Of a stretch of DNA of 8,548 bases, positions 1 to 5,594 are shown piece after piece. Source of the DNA: Moraxellaceae bacterium (GTDB taxonomy: Bacteria; Pseudomonadota; Gammaproteobacteria; Pseudomonadales; Ketobacteraceae); the NCBI GenBank assembly GCA_002402125.1, contig NVVG01000037.1, forward strand, positions 18,048 to 26,595. Direction: 5' to 3'. The notes under the pieces were generated by a model, which worked only from the letters and a program-made list of their open reading frames with translations, was not told where the DNA came from and made no database searches. The translations under genes were made by a program, and so were the position numbers. The stretch's first letter is position 1, and each line of letters begins with the position of its first letter.

Positions 1-308
1 CCACCGGCATGTAACACCGTCATGATTACCTCGGCGGCAGATACACCTTCTTCATGTATGTCCGTAGGAATACCGCGGCCGTTATCATAGACACTGATAG
101 ACTCATCGGGATGAATAATTACATTTATCTCACTACAGTGCCCAGCCAGTGCCTCATCAATCGAGTTATCAACGATTTCAAACACCATATGGTGTAAACC
201 TGTGCCGTCATCAGTATCGCCGATGTACATTCCCGGGCGTTTACGCACAGCATCGAGTCCCTTTAGAACCTGGATACTAGAAGAATCGTATTCGTTATTC
301 TCACTCAT
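1..308 (-). CDS. gyrB: DNA gyrase subunit B, N-terminal part (runs off the window start)
   Basis: GyrB is the ATPase subunit of DNA gyrase, which introduces negative supercoils in the cytoplasm. Only the first 102 codons are present. The translation begins [18 protein letters not shown] and continues with [19 protein letters not shown]. The GHKL ATPase motifs are intact: E44 (catalytic base) and N48 in the FEIVDN segment, then D75-x-G77-R78-G79 in the YDNGRGIP segment. It breaks off in the VLHAG segment. The ATG at 306-308 is supported by a GGAG ribosome binding site shortly upstream and by alignment with the usual GyrB start. It lies 24 bp after recF with no visible terminator, so it is probably co-transcribed with the dnaA-dnaN-recF cluster, although gyrB often has extra promoters. 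Identification is essentially certain; the remaining roughly 700 residues are outside the window. Confidence 0.98.
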   Translation of the reverse strand, partial: MSENNEYDSSSIQVLKGLDAVRKRPGMYIGDTDDGTGLHHMVFEIVDNSIDEALAGHCSEINVIIHPDESISVYDNGRGIPTDIHEEGVSAAEVIMTVLHAG

Positions 309-332
309 TGCTTATCTCCGCAGTGGGATAGT

Positions 333-1424
333 TCATGGGGTCATCACTCCATGTTCCACGTGGAACACCTTTGGTGACAACACTTCTGTAATCATATTAT
401 TCAGGTCAGAGGAATCTATCGATGTGATAAATACCTGGCAACCCAAACGTTTAATCTGCTGGCAAACCTTTTTACAGTTCGCCTTGTCCAGTTCTGAAGG
501 TAAATCATCCAATAACAGGGTTACCTTGTTGCCGGTCACCCGTTGATAATGTTCCACTTGAGCTAACCGTAGGGCATATACGCTAAGCTTCTTTTGACCT
601 CTAGAAAGAAAATCTTTAGCCATATGACCACAGGTCATTATGGATAGGTCTGCTTTATGAGGACCGACACTGGTATAACCGTATCGTCGATCCTTATCTA
701 AATTACTCTCTAAGCACTCAACAAAACTAGATGTAATGTCCCAGCCGTTATCAACGGTTACAGTAACGGGTGTTGTATCAAAGAAAAATGCTAATGAACC
801 TGCAAGTTCATTTTCCAGATCTTCAAAATAACGCAATCGTGCTCGAGTAATCTCTTCAGCAGCTGGGCAGAGTATGGCATCCCAATATTTGAGTTGGCTC
901 GTATCCGATGTTCTATGCTTCAACAAAGCATTTCGTTGCCTTAATGCATTGCTGAAGATACGCCATTGCCCTATGAAACTATGTTCCACGTGGAACACAC
1001 CCCAATCTAATACCTGCCGTCTTACGCTAGGACTACCCTCAATTACTTCTGTACTATTCGGTTCTATAACACAAACAGGTAACAGAGAAGCAACCTCTGA
1101 TACCCTGCCGATTTTCTCATTCGCTATCTTAGCGAGCGTTTTACCATTACTAAACTTACTGATACCCACTCTTACGTCGGCATCGAACTGGCCTACACAC
1201 GAGAGTAAGGCAGATATTGTTAGGTTATCCTGTGCATCCGCTATAACACTCTTTTTCTGGGTCTTACGGAAACTCTTACCTTGGCTTAACATTGTTATGG
1301 ACTCTAGTAGGGAAGTCTTTCCGCTACCGTTTGGCCCAACAATAAGATTAGCTAGCGGTGAACATTGCAGTTTTGCTCTATGCAAATTACGTACATCGTT
1401 AACCTCAAGCGTCTTTATAGGCAC
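333..1424 (-). CDS. recF: DNA replication and repair protein RecF
   Basis: RecF is an SMC/ABC-like ATPase that acts with RecO and RecR to load RecA at single-stranded gaps. At 363 residues it is close to the usual 357-370. Visible motifs are Walker A GPNGSGKT at 30-37 (K36), the ABC signature SRGQ at about 274-277, and Walker B LLLDD at about 303-307 followed by the D-loop-like SELD. The start is a GTG at 1422-1424. A stop codon two codons upstream leaves little alternative, and the Shine-Dalgarno is weak, so coupling to upstream dnaN translation (36 bp away) is likely. The hexapeptide VFHVEH occurs twice, at residues 143-148 and 353-358. Each copy is encoded by the same 18 nucleotides and contains a perfect parS palindrome. 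The gene therefore also carries centromere sites. Function assignment is secure. Confidence 0.98.
   Translation of the reverse strand: MPIKTLEVNDVRNLHRAKLQCSPLANLIVGPNGSGKTSLLESITMLSQGKSFRKTQKKSVIADAQDNLTISALLSCVGQFDADVRVGISKFSNGKTLAKIANEKIGRVSEVASLLPVCVIEPNSTEVIEGSPSVRRQVLDWGVFHVEHSFIGQWRIFSNALRQRNALLKHRTSDTSQLKYWDAILCPAAEEITRARLRYFEDLENELAGSLAFFFDTTPVTVTVDNGWDITSSFVECLESNLDKDRRYGYTSVGPHKADLSIMTCGHMAKDFLSRGQKKLSVYALRLAQVEHYQRVTGNKVTLLLDDLPSELDKANCKKVCQQIKRLGCQVFITSIDSSDLNNMITEVLSPKVFHVEHGVMTP
352..367. other. parS: parS centromere site (ParB binding), copy 1, inside the 3' end of recF
   Basis: TGTTCCACGTGGAACA is a perfect 16-bp palindrome. It matches the widely conserved chromosomal parS consensus TGTTNCACGTGNAACA, the nucleation site for the ParB/Spo0J CTPase clamp. 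It lies in the last codons of recF (residues 353-358). An identical site is 630 bp away at 982-997. ParABS sites clustering near oriC is the known pattern; the parA and parB genes are not in this window. Confidence 0.9.
982..997. other. parS: parS centromere site (ParB binding), copy 2, inside recF
   Basis: A second perfect TGTTCCACGTGGAACA palindrome, identical to the copy at 352-367 and in the same recF reading frame (residues 143-148, VFHVEH). Flanking identity between the two copies extends by only one base on each side, so the shared core is 18 bp. Two exact 16-bp consensus sites in about 650 bp is very unlikely by chance and indicates a functional centromere cluster about 3 kb from oriC. 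Confidence 0.9.
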
Positions 1425-1460
1425 GTATTATGCCACTACGTCTCTGCAACTATCCCGCGC

Positions 1461-2567
1461 TTATAGTCTCATCGGCATAACAACATACATAGCTGATGGG
1501 TCTTCGCCATCTGTAATCAATGCACTACTATTAGAATCAGCCAAGGTCATATGGATGGTGTCACTCTTCACAACACTCAGCACATCGAGAATATAACTAA
1601 CGTTAAAGCCAATCTCCAACTCTGGACCTTCATAATTCACGTTAATAACTTCTTCGGCTTCTTCTTGTTCTGGGTTGTTAGCAACCGAAGTCAGTGTTCC
1701 ATTCTCGAGACGAACTCTTACCCCTCGAAATTTTTCATTCGACAAGATCGCTACTCGAGAGAATGATTGCTTCATTTCTGACTTATCACCGATAACAAGT
1801 TTATCTCCCTGCTTAGGAAGTACCTTGTCATAATCCGGGAACTTTCCATCGACCAATTTAGACGTGAAGCGTAAGGAAGGTATTTCTGCACGAATATGAT
1901 TTGAGCTAAGAGTGACGGCTACATCAGCATCATCGTCCGAAAATAAACGGGCCAACTCCAATATTCCCTTACGAGGAACGATTGCTTGGGTTATGCCTTC
2001 TGTAGAAAATTGGATCTCAGCGGTGCAAAGTGCCAACCGGTGCCCATCTGTTGCCACTGTTTTTAACGAGTTTTGAGTTAACTCCAATAACATACCATTC
2101 AGATAAAAACGTACATCTTGCTGAGCCATCGCAAAACTAGTTCTATCAATGGTTTGTTTCAGGTAACCCTGATTAATAGTAAACTCGCTGGTGCTGGCAG
2201 TATCTTCAAGATTGGGAAATTCATTCGCTGGAAGTGTCGCCAAAGAAAAGCGACTTCTTGCCGCCCTAATTTTCATTTTCTGCTCTTCTTGCTCAAAGGT
2301 AATCATTGCTTCAGCAGGTAGTGATTTACAGATATCCATTACCTTCTTAGCTGGAAGGGTAATTTCCCCATCAATTTCTGCAGGCGTATCGAGAGTAATT
2401 CTCGCGACTAACTCAACCTCTAGATCCGTTCCCGTTATGGATAATGAGTCACCTTCCACAACCACTAATACATTGGATAACACAGGCAGTGTTTGACGAC
2501 GTTCTACTACACCAGCAACGTGCTGAAGAGGGGTGAGTAGGCTTTCACGTGATACGCTAAATTTCAT
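1461..2567 (-). CDS. dnaN: DNA polymerase III beta subunit (sliding clamp)
   Basis: DnaN forms the dimeric ring that tethers DNA polymerase III and many repair proteins to DNA. The 368 residues match the family length (366 in E. coli). The protein begins MKFSVSRESLLTPLQHVAGV, the typical domain 1 start. It contains the LPANEFPNLED and FPDYDKVLP segments characteristic of the clamp domains. It ends in VVMPMRL, the conserved C-terminal tail that lines the protein-binding cleft for clamp-binding motifs. The ATG at 2565-2567 is preceded by AGGA with normal spacing. It sits 59 bp downstream of dnaA and 36 bp upstream of recF. A small hairpin (2587-2604) lies just ahead of its ribosome binding site. 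Nothing is missing or unusual in the protein. Confidence 0.98.
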   Translation of the reverse strand: MKFSVSRESLLTPLQHVAGVVERRQTLPVLSNVLVVVEGDSLSITGTDLEVELVARITLDTPAEIDGEITLPAKKVMDICKSLPAEAMITFEQEEQKMKIRAARSRFSLATLPANEFPNLEDTASTSEFTINQGYLKQTIDRTSFAMAQQDVRFYLNGMLLELTQNSLKTVATDGHRLALCTAEIQFSTEGITQAIVPRKGILELARLFSDDDADVAVTLSSNHIRAEIPSLRFTSKLVDGKFPDYDKVLPKQGDKLVIGDKSEMKQSFSRVAILSNEKFRGVRVRLENGTLTSVANNPEQEEAEEVINVNYEGPELEIGFNVSYILDVLSVVKSDTIHMTLADSNSSALITDGEDPSAMYVVMPMRL

Positions 2568-2586
2568 ACTTTATCCTAATAACGTA

Positions 2587-2604
2587 AGTTAGTAATCACT
2601 AACT
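2587..2604. repeat. 7-bp inverted repeat in the dnaA-dnaN gap
   Basis: AGTTAGT and ACTAACT are perfect inverted arms separated by 4 bases, in the 59-bp gap upstream of dnaN. In the dnaN mRNA this could fold into a small hairpin about 20 nt before the start codon. There is no U-run, so it is not an intrinsic terminator. A role in dnaN translation or as a protein site is speculation. Confidence 0.4.
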
Positions 2605-2626
2605 ATATTTTATACATAGCTATATA

Positions 2627-4066
2627 CTAAGTAGTTAATGAACGTAATAAGTTACTGTAATCTTCTCCAACATCAGAGTTTGTCTCGCGAAGCTCTTTGA
2701 CTTTACGACAGGCGTGCAACACCGTGGTGTGATCTCTACCACCAAAGGCGTCGCCAATTTCCGGCAAACTGTGATTGGTTAGTTCCTTCGCCAACGCCAT
2801 CGCAATTTGGCGAGGTCTAGCAACCGATCGACTGCGCCGTTTCGACTGCATATCCGACATCTTTATTTTAAAATACTCGGCAACGATCTTTTGTATATTT
2901 TCAATGCCCACCTGCTTATCTTGTAATGCAAGTAAGTCTTTTAACGAATCTTTAACAAAGTCCACCGTAATGGCCCGACCGGTAAAGTGGGCATTAGCGA
3001 TGATACGCTTCAGTGCGCCTTCAAGCTCCCTCACATTAGAACGGATGCGCTGAGCGACAAAAAATGCCGCTTCATGGGGCAGATCAATCTTCGCTTGCTC
3101 CGCTTTTTTCATCAGTATCGCGACCCGAGTTTCGAGCTCTGGAGGCTCAACGGTAACAGTAAGGCCCCAACCAAACCGAGACTTTAAACGCTCCTCAACC
3201 CCTATAATTTCCTTTGGGTAGCGGTCACTGGTAAGAATCATCTGCTGCCCACCTTCGAGCAAAGCATTAAAAGTGTGGAAGAACTCTTCCTGAGATCGCT
3301 CCTTGCCGGCGAAGAATTGGATATCATCAATTAACAAGGCATCAACGGAGCGATAGAAACGTTTAAATTCGTTAATCGCATTAATCTGAAGGGCTTTTAC
3401 CATATCGGCAACAAAGCGCTCAGAATGCAAATAAACCACCTTAGCATTGGGGTTCTGGGCAACAATCTGATTGCCTATAGCGTGCATCAAGTGTGTTTTA
3501 CCCAAACCAACGCCACCGTACAAAAATAGCGGGTTGTACGCATGTCCTGGGTTATTGGCTACTTGGGTTGCTGCTGCCCGAGCCAATTGGTTAGATTTAC
3601 CCTCAATGAAGTTGTCAAATACAAAATTGGGATTCAGGCTGCTTTTGTGTTTGATTGAGCCACCAAGATCGACCTTTCTACCGCTTGCAGTAGTGGACCT
3701 GTTTGGTGTTGGATTACTAACTTTAGTGACTGTACGACCGGATGCGCCCGCTTCGGTTGAAACTGAAGTACCTCTGGAAGAATTAGAGGGAGTCGCTGAT
3801 GATGCAGGTCGAGCTGAAGATTTGGAACCGATCTCTAACACCACACAAGGATGTATATCGGCATCAGACAATTCGTCCAATAGGTCGGTTATCCGTGAAA
3901 TAAATTTATCACTGACCCAATCCAGTACAAAACGGTTGGGAGCTAACAAACGTAGATCATCGCCCTGCGGTTCAACCTGCAAAGGTCGAATCCACATATT
4001 AAACTGCTGAGACGGAAGCTCTTCTTGCAACCGGTCTAGACATTTATGCCATAGCGCACTGCTCAC
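2627..4066 (-). CDS. dnaA: Chromosomal replication initiator protein DnaA
   Basis: DnaA binds DnaA boxes in the adjacent oriC and melts the origin. From the GTG at 4066 it has 479 residues (E. coli 467). Domain I runs from [14 protein letters not shown] to about residue 80. Domain II is a Ser/Thr/Ala-rich linker, about 84-140. Domain III is the AAA+ ATPase, with Walker A GGVGLGKT (about 184-191), Walker B LLIDD (about 244-248), sensor 1 LTSD, the box VII stretch RLKSRFGWG, and sensor 2 in NVRELEGAL. Domain IV is the helix-turn-helix with signature [15 protein letters not shown] near 439-453. An upstream TTG at 4081 would add five residues, but it overlaps the GGGAG ribosome binding site. The GTG start gives [10 protein letters not shown], matching the family. 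A candidate promoter with a DnaA box in its spacer lies just upstream, suggesting autoregulation. It is the first gene of the leftward cluster. Confidence 0.98.
   Translation of the reverse strand: MSSALWHKCLDRLQEELPSQQFNMWIRPLQVEPQGDDLRLLAPNRFVLDWVSDKFISRITDLLDELSDADIHPCVVLEIGSKSSARPASSATPSNSSRGTSVSTEAGASGRTVTKVSNPTPNRSTTASGRKVDLGGSIKHKSSLNPNFVFDNFIEGKSNQLARAAATQVANNPGHAYNPLFLYGGVGLGKTHLMHAIGNQIVAQNPNAKVVYLHSERFVADMVKALQINAINEFKRFYRSVDALLIDDIQFFAGKERSQEEFFHTFNALLEGGQQMILTSDRYPKEIIGVEERLKSRFGWGLTVTVEPPELETRVAILMKKAEQAKIDLPHEAAFFVAQRIRSNVRELEGALKRIIANAHFTGRAITVDFVKDSLKDLLALQDKQVGIENIQKIVAEYFKIKMSDMQSKRRSRSVARPRQIAMALAKELTNHSLPEIGDAFGGRDHTTVLHACRKVKELRETNSDVGEDYSNLLRSLTT
2647..2661. repeat. 15-bp direct repeat, copy in the dnaA 3' end
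   Basis: ATAAGTTACTGTAAT occurs here, within the last codons of dnaA (encoding part of DYSNLL), and again at 4499-4513 in oriC. It is an exact match in the same orientation. Function is unknown and chance is possible. Confidence 0.5.
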
Positions 4067-4074
4067 TTGGCATG

Positions 4075-4079
4075 CTCCC
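4075..4079 (-). promoter_or_regulatory. Ribosome binding site that fixes the dnaA start
   Basis: On the minus strand this reads GGGAG, 8 bases before the GTG at 4064-4066. The alternative TTG start at 4079-4081 overlaps this element and has no ribosome binding site of its own, so the GTG is preferred. Confidence 0.75.
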
Positions 4080-4124
4080 AAAAGATGAATGTATTACATA
4101 GAAAAGAGGTAAATAGTACTCCGC

Positions 4125-4153
4125 TTTATATAACTTATCCACAGGGAAAACAA
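4125..4153 (-). promoter_or_regulatory. Candidate sigma-70 promoter for dnaA, with a DnaA box in its spacer
   Basis: On the minus strand there is a -35 TTGTTT (4148-4153), a 17-bp spacer, and a -10 TATAAA (4125-4130). Transcription would start near 4118, giving a leader of about 50 nt to the GTG start. The perfect DnaA box at 4135-4143 lies wholly in the spacer, so DnaA binding would be expected to repress its own transcription. The -35 is imperfect, and no start site has been mapped. Confidence 0.6.
4135..4143 (+). promoter_or_regulatory. DnaA box (perfect), in the dnaA promoter
   Basis: TTATCCACA, an exact match to the high-affinity DnaA box. It is 69 bp upstream of the dnaA start codon and lies between the -35 and -10 of the candidate dnaA promoter, so it could serve autoregulation as well as origin function. 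Confidence 0.9.
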
Positions 4154-4296
4154 AAATATTTACCTGAAAAATAAGGGCTTTTTTCTAAATAGTAAAATAA
4201 TCCCTGGGGCAAAAAAAACTGGTTAAAAACCACTCAATAAATAACCAATTTAACTGCAGCTTGATTGAGTGCAAAATCGTACTTGCCATATTTATT

Positions 4297-4310
4297 GGTT
4301 AAATTTAACC
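4297..4310. repeat. 14-bp perfect palindrome in oriC
   Basis: GGTTAAATTTAACC is a perfect palindrome. The half-site GGTTAAA also occurs at 4221-4227. The inverted pairs AACCAAT (4243-4249) with ATTGGTT (4294-4300), and CACTCAAT (4231-4238) with ATTGAGTG (4264-4271), add further symmetry. It may be a protein-binding or structural element of the origin; no known factor is assigned. Confidence 0.55.
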
Positions 4311-4350
4311 CATTTATTACTGCCAATCACAATTTATTCACTTTTTTGCA

Positions 4351-4359
4351 TGTGGATAA
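4351..4359 (-). promoter_or_regulatory. DnaA box (perfect)
   Basis: TGTGGATAA on the plus strand, which is TTATCCACA on the minus strand. It is in the middle of oriC, in opposite orientation to the other two perfect boxes. Confidence 0.9.
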
Positions 4360-4407
4360 ACTGTATAGAAACATTGTATGTATAGGTAACAAAGCTATGG
4401 GTAGAAA

Positions 4408-4416
4408 TGTGCATAA
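4408..4416 (-). promoter_or_regulatory. DnaA box-like site (8 of 9)
   Basis: Minus-strand TTATGCACA differs from the consensus TTATCCACA at one position. It lies between two perfect boxes (4351 and 4431), which makes a weaker accessory box plausible. Confidence 0.5.
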
Positions 4417-4430
4417 CTTACTACCTAGAC

Positions 4431-4439
4431 TTATCCACA
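4431..4439 (+). promoter_or_regulatory. DnaA box (perfect)
   Basis: TTATCCACA, an exact DnaA box, about 110 bp before the AT-rich block at 4551-4602. It is the perfect box nearest the candidate unwinding element. Confidence 0.9.
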
Positions 4440-4498
4440 TTTCATACCCCTGGTTTCCAGCAGCTAATACATCAATAAGGCACAAGCTTATCATTAAC

Positions 4499-4513
4499 AT
4501 AAGTTACTGTAAT
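4499..4513. repeat. 15-bp direct repeat, copy in oriC
   Basis: ATAAGTTACTGTAAT, identical to 2647-2661 at the end of dnaA. It lies between the last perfect DnaA box and the AT-rich block. Confidence 0.5.
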
Positions 4514-4550
4514 ATAAAGAGTTAAATGACTTATACACTGATAATAGCAC

Positions 4551-4602
4551 CCCTTATTATTATAAACATTATCTTATATATATAAATAAACTATTAAATA
4601 CT
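4551..4602. other. AT-rich candidate DNA unwinding element
   Basis: This block is almost free of G and C and includes the palindrome TTATATATATAA at 4574-4585. A DnaA box-like site TTATACACT at 4531-4539 and a perfect box at 4431-4439 lie on its dnaA side. AT-richness next to DnaA boxes is the standard feature of an unwinding element. A second AT-rich stretch at about 4147-4200 is an alternative. Confidence 0.55.
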
Positions 4603-4640
4603 AACTACCACCCAACCCGAAAATCACCCCAATTTCTTGA

Positions 4641-4669
4641 TTGACAGAGAGGGCCAAAATCACTAGAAT
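4641..4669 (+). promoter_or_regulatory. Sigma-70 promoter for the rpmH operon
   Basis: TTGACA (4641-4646) is a perfect -35. It is followed by an optimal 17-bp spacer and TAGAAT (4664-4669), one base from the consensus -10. The predicted start near 4676 gives a leader of about 94 nt before rpmH. A strong promoter suits a ribosomal protein gene. Confidence 0.85.
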
Positions 4670-4723
4670 TCTCCCTCTTTTTTAGAGCTTTACTTTGGGC
4701 TTCTGAAATTAACGTTACAAACA

Positions 4724-4744
4724 TGGTTTTCATTTTAAAAACCA
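4724..4744 (+). other. Possible leader hairpin upstream of rpmH
   Basis: TGGTTTT and AAAACCA form a 7-bp inverted repeat with a 7-nt loop. It lies within the predicted rpmH leader, ending 25 nt before the start codon. It could be a leader structure or chance in AT-rich DNA. Confidence 0.3.
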
Positions 4745-4769
4745 GCTTTCGATCTTTTAGAGAATTATC

Positions 4770-4904
4770 ATGAAAAGAACTTTTCAACCAAGCAACATCA
4801 AGCGTAAGCGTACTCACGGTTTCCGTTCACGCATGTCTACCAAAAATGGTCAGCACGTAGTTAAGCGTCGCAGATCTAAAGGCCGTAAGCGTTTATCTGC
4901 GTAA
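4770..4904 (+). CDS. rpmH: 50S ribosomal protein L34
   Basis: L34 is a small basic protein of the large ribosomal subunit that contacts 23S rRNA. The 44-residue product begins [19 protein letters not shown] and ends KGRKRLSA, the canonical L34 from end to end (44-46 residues is usual). It is rich in Arg and Lys. The ATG at 4770 is the only sensible start; the Shine-Dalgarno is modest (AGAG about 9 nt upstream). It is first in the rightward operon, about 94 nt after a near-consensus promoter, and is followed 6 to 15 bp later by rnpA, depending on the rnpA start. The rpmH-rnpA pairing is nearly universal in bacteria and couples ribosome production with tRNA processing. Confidence 0.98.
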   Translation: MKRTFQPSNIKRKRTHGFRSRMSTKNGQHVVKRRRSKGRKRLSA

Positions 4905-4919
4905 TCGTATTTGTTTGGA

Positions 4920-5303
4920 GTGACACACTACGCATTTAGACCTCATCAGAGGTTATTAACCTCACATGATTTTAAATGTGTATTTGATCACGTTGATATC
5001 AAGGTTGGTACCGCAGAACTTCTCGTACTAGCCTTCGATAACCAAAATGATACTCCAGCTCGTTTGGGTTTAGTGGTAGCCAAAAAGAACCTAAAAAGGG
5101 CCGTTGATCGAAACCGATTTAAACGTATCGTAAGAGAATCGTTTCGAAACCATCAACACCAGTTAGAAGGCTTGGATATCGTTGTTTTGAGCCGCCGCGG
5201 AGCAAAACAACTTGATGCTTCAGCGCTTAGGAACATGGTGGACCAAACATGGCAACGAGTATTGAGAAAACGTACAGCAAACAAACAAAAGAAAACTGCC
5301 TGA
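4920..5303 (+). CDS. rnpA: Ribonuclease P protein component
   Basis: RnpA is the small basic protein subunit that helps the RNase P RNA bind precursor tRNA and cleave its 5' leader. The family motif is clear: GLVVAKKNLKRAVDRNRFKR followed by IVRESFR, the RNR-type helix that contacts RNA. RLLT near the N-terminus and LDIVVLSRRGA match the usual fold. From the GTG at 4920 the product is 127 residues and the RLLT motif falls at residue 11, as in E. coli. A TTG at 4911 would add three residues. Neither start has a well-spaced ribosome binding site: GGAG directly abuts the GTG. Translation may therefore be coupled to rpmH, whose stop is 15 bp upstream. The function is certain; the start is not. 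Confidence 0.95.
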   Translation: MTHYAFRPHQRLLTSHDFKCVFDHVDIKVGTAELLVLAFDNQNDTPARLGLVVAKKNLKRAVDRNRFKRIVRESFRNHQHQLEGLDIVVLSRRGAKQLDASALRNMVDQTWQRVLRKRTANKQKKTA

Positions 5304-5334
5304 GCTCCAACCATTACTTAGGCAATGCATTTTG

Positions 5335-5589
5335 ATGAAATCCTTGCTGATTGCCCTAATTAACGGTTATCGATACTTTATCAGTCCGATGATGGCTCCT
5401 CATTGTCGTTTTTACCCTACGTGTTCTTGTTATGCACAGCAATCTATCGAGCAATATGGTGCTTGGAAAGGCTTTTATCTCTCTATGTTGCGGCTGCTAA
5501 AATGCAACCCTTGGCATTCGGGTGGTGTGGATATGGTTCCAGAAGAATTCCACTACTGCGTAAAAAAAACCTTAGAAAACAATAAGTAA
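5335..5589 (+). CDS. yidD: Membrane protein insertion efficiency factor YidD
   Basis: YidD is a small inner-membrane-associated protein thought to assist YidC-dependent membrane insertion. The 84 residues fit the family (about 70-90). The hallmark motifs are present: an amphipathic N-terminus (KSLLIALINGYRYFISP), then HCRFYPTCSCYA with C24, C30 and C32, then LRLLKCNPWHSGGVD with C57. The family usually has HPGG where this has HSGG, a small variation. The ATG at 5335 is chosen over the TTG immediately before it. An AGG lies somewhat far upstream, so initiation may be helped by rnpA translation 31 bp before. It ends 5 bp before yidC, consistent with tight co-expression of partner proteins. Confidence 0.95.
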   Translation: MKSLLIALINGYRYFISPMMAPHCRFYPTCSCYAQQSIEQYGAWKGFYLSMLRLLKCNPWHSGGVDMVPEEFHYCVKKTLENNK

Positions 5590-5594
5590 CAGCT

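Larger units (their letters stand above)
4082..4640. other. oriC: Chromosomal replication origin oriC (approximate limits)
   Basis: The non-coding gap between dnaA and rpmH is where Pseudomonas-type gammaproteobacterial origins sit. It is strongly AT-rich. It contains three perfect TTATCCACA boxes (4135-4143, 4351-4359, 4431-4439). Near-matches are at 4334-4342 (TTATTCACT), 4408-4416 (minus, TTATGCACA) and 4531-4539 (TTATACACT). A nearly pure AT block at about 4551-4602 is a good unwinding-element candidate. No GATC occurs in these limits; the only one in the gap is at 4751. This fits an origin not controlled by Dam and SeqA. Gene orientation diverges exactly here, as expected at an origin. 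The limits are my estimate. Confidence 0.9.

Noticed and set aside
550..557. TGTTCCAC half-site in recF as another parS
   Set aside because: Only one half of the palindrome is present; the other half (TTGAGCTA) does not match. It simply encodes VEH in RecF.
874..1596. 240-codon open frame antisense to recF and the end of dnaN
   Set aside because: It is a shadow of two certain genes on the other strand; the translation resembles no family I recognise.
2541..2556. Third CACGTG core, GCTTTCACGTGATACG, at the start of dnaN as a parS site
   Set aside because: It matches the B. subtilis-type consensus at only 12 of 16 positions, with both outer ends wrong. It may be a decayed or very weak site but is not supportable as parS.
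3471..4010. 179-codon open frame antisense to dnaA
   Set aside because: Shadow frame opposite a certain gene, with no plausible start context or domain.
4079..4081. TTG as the dnaA start codon
   Set aside because: It overlaps the GGGAG ribosome binding site and adds residues absent from the family; the GTG at 4064-4066 fits better.
4265..4525. 86-codon open frame inside oriC on the plus strand
   Set aside because: TTG start without a ribosome binding site, no recognisable protein character, and it spans two perfect DnaA boxes and the palindrome cluster.
4648..4678. AGAGGG...CCCTCT followed by a T-run as a terminator
   Set aside because: Short stem with a 19-nt loop, and it overlaps the rpmH promoter -10 and predicted start, so it would not be in that transcript. 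Probably coincidental.
4605..4817. 70-codon open frame on the minus strand over the rpmH promoter and gene start
   Set aside because: It is antisense to the rpmH promoter, leader and first codons, with no recognisable family.
5332..5334. TTG as the yidD start codon
   Set aside because: The ATG directly after it is the normal YidD start and costs only one residue.
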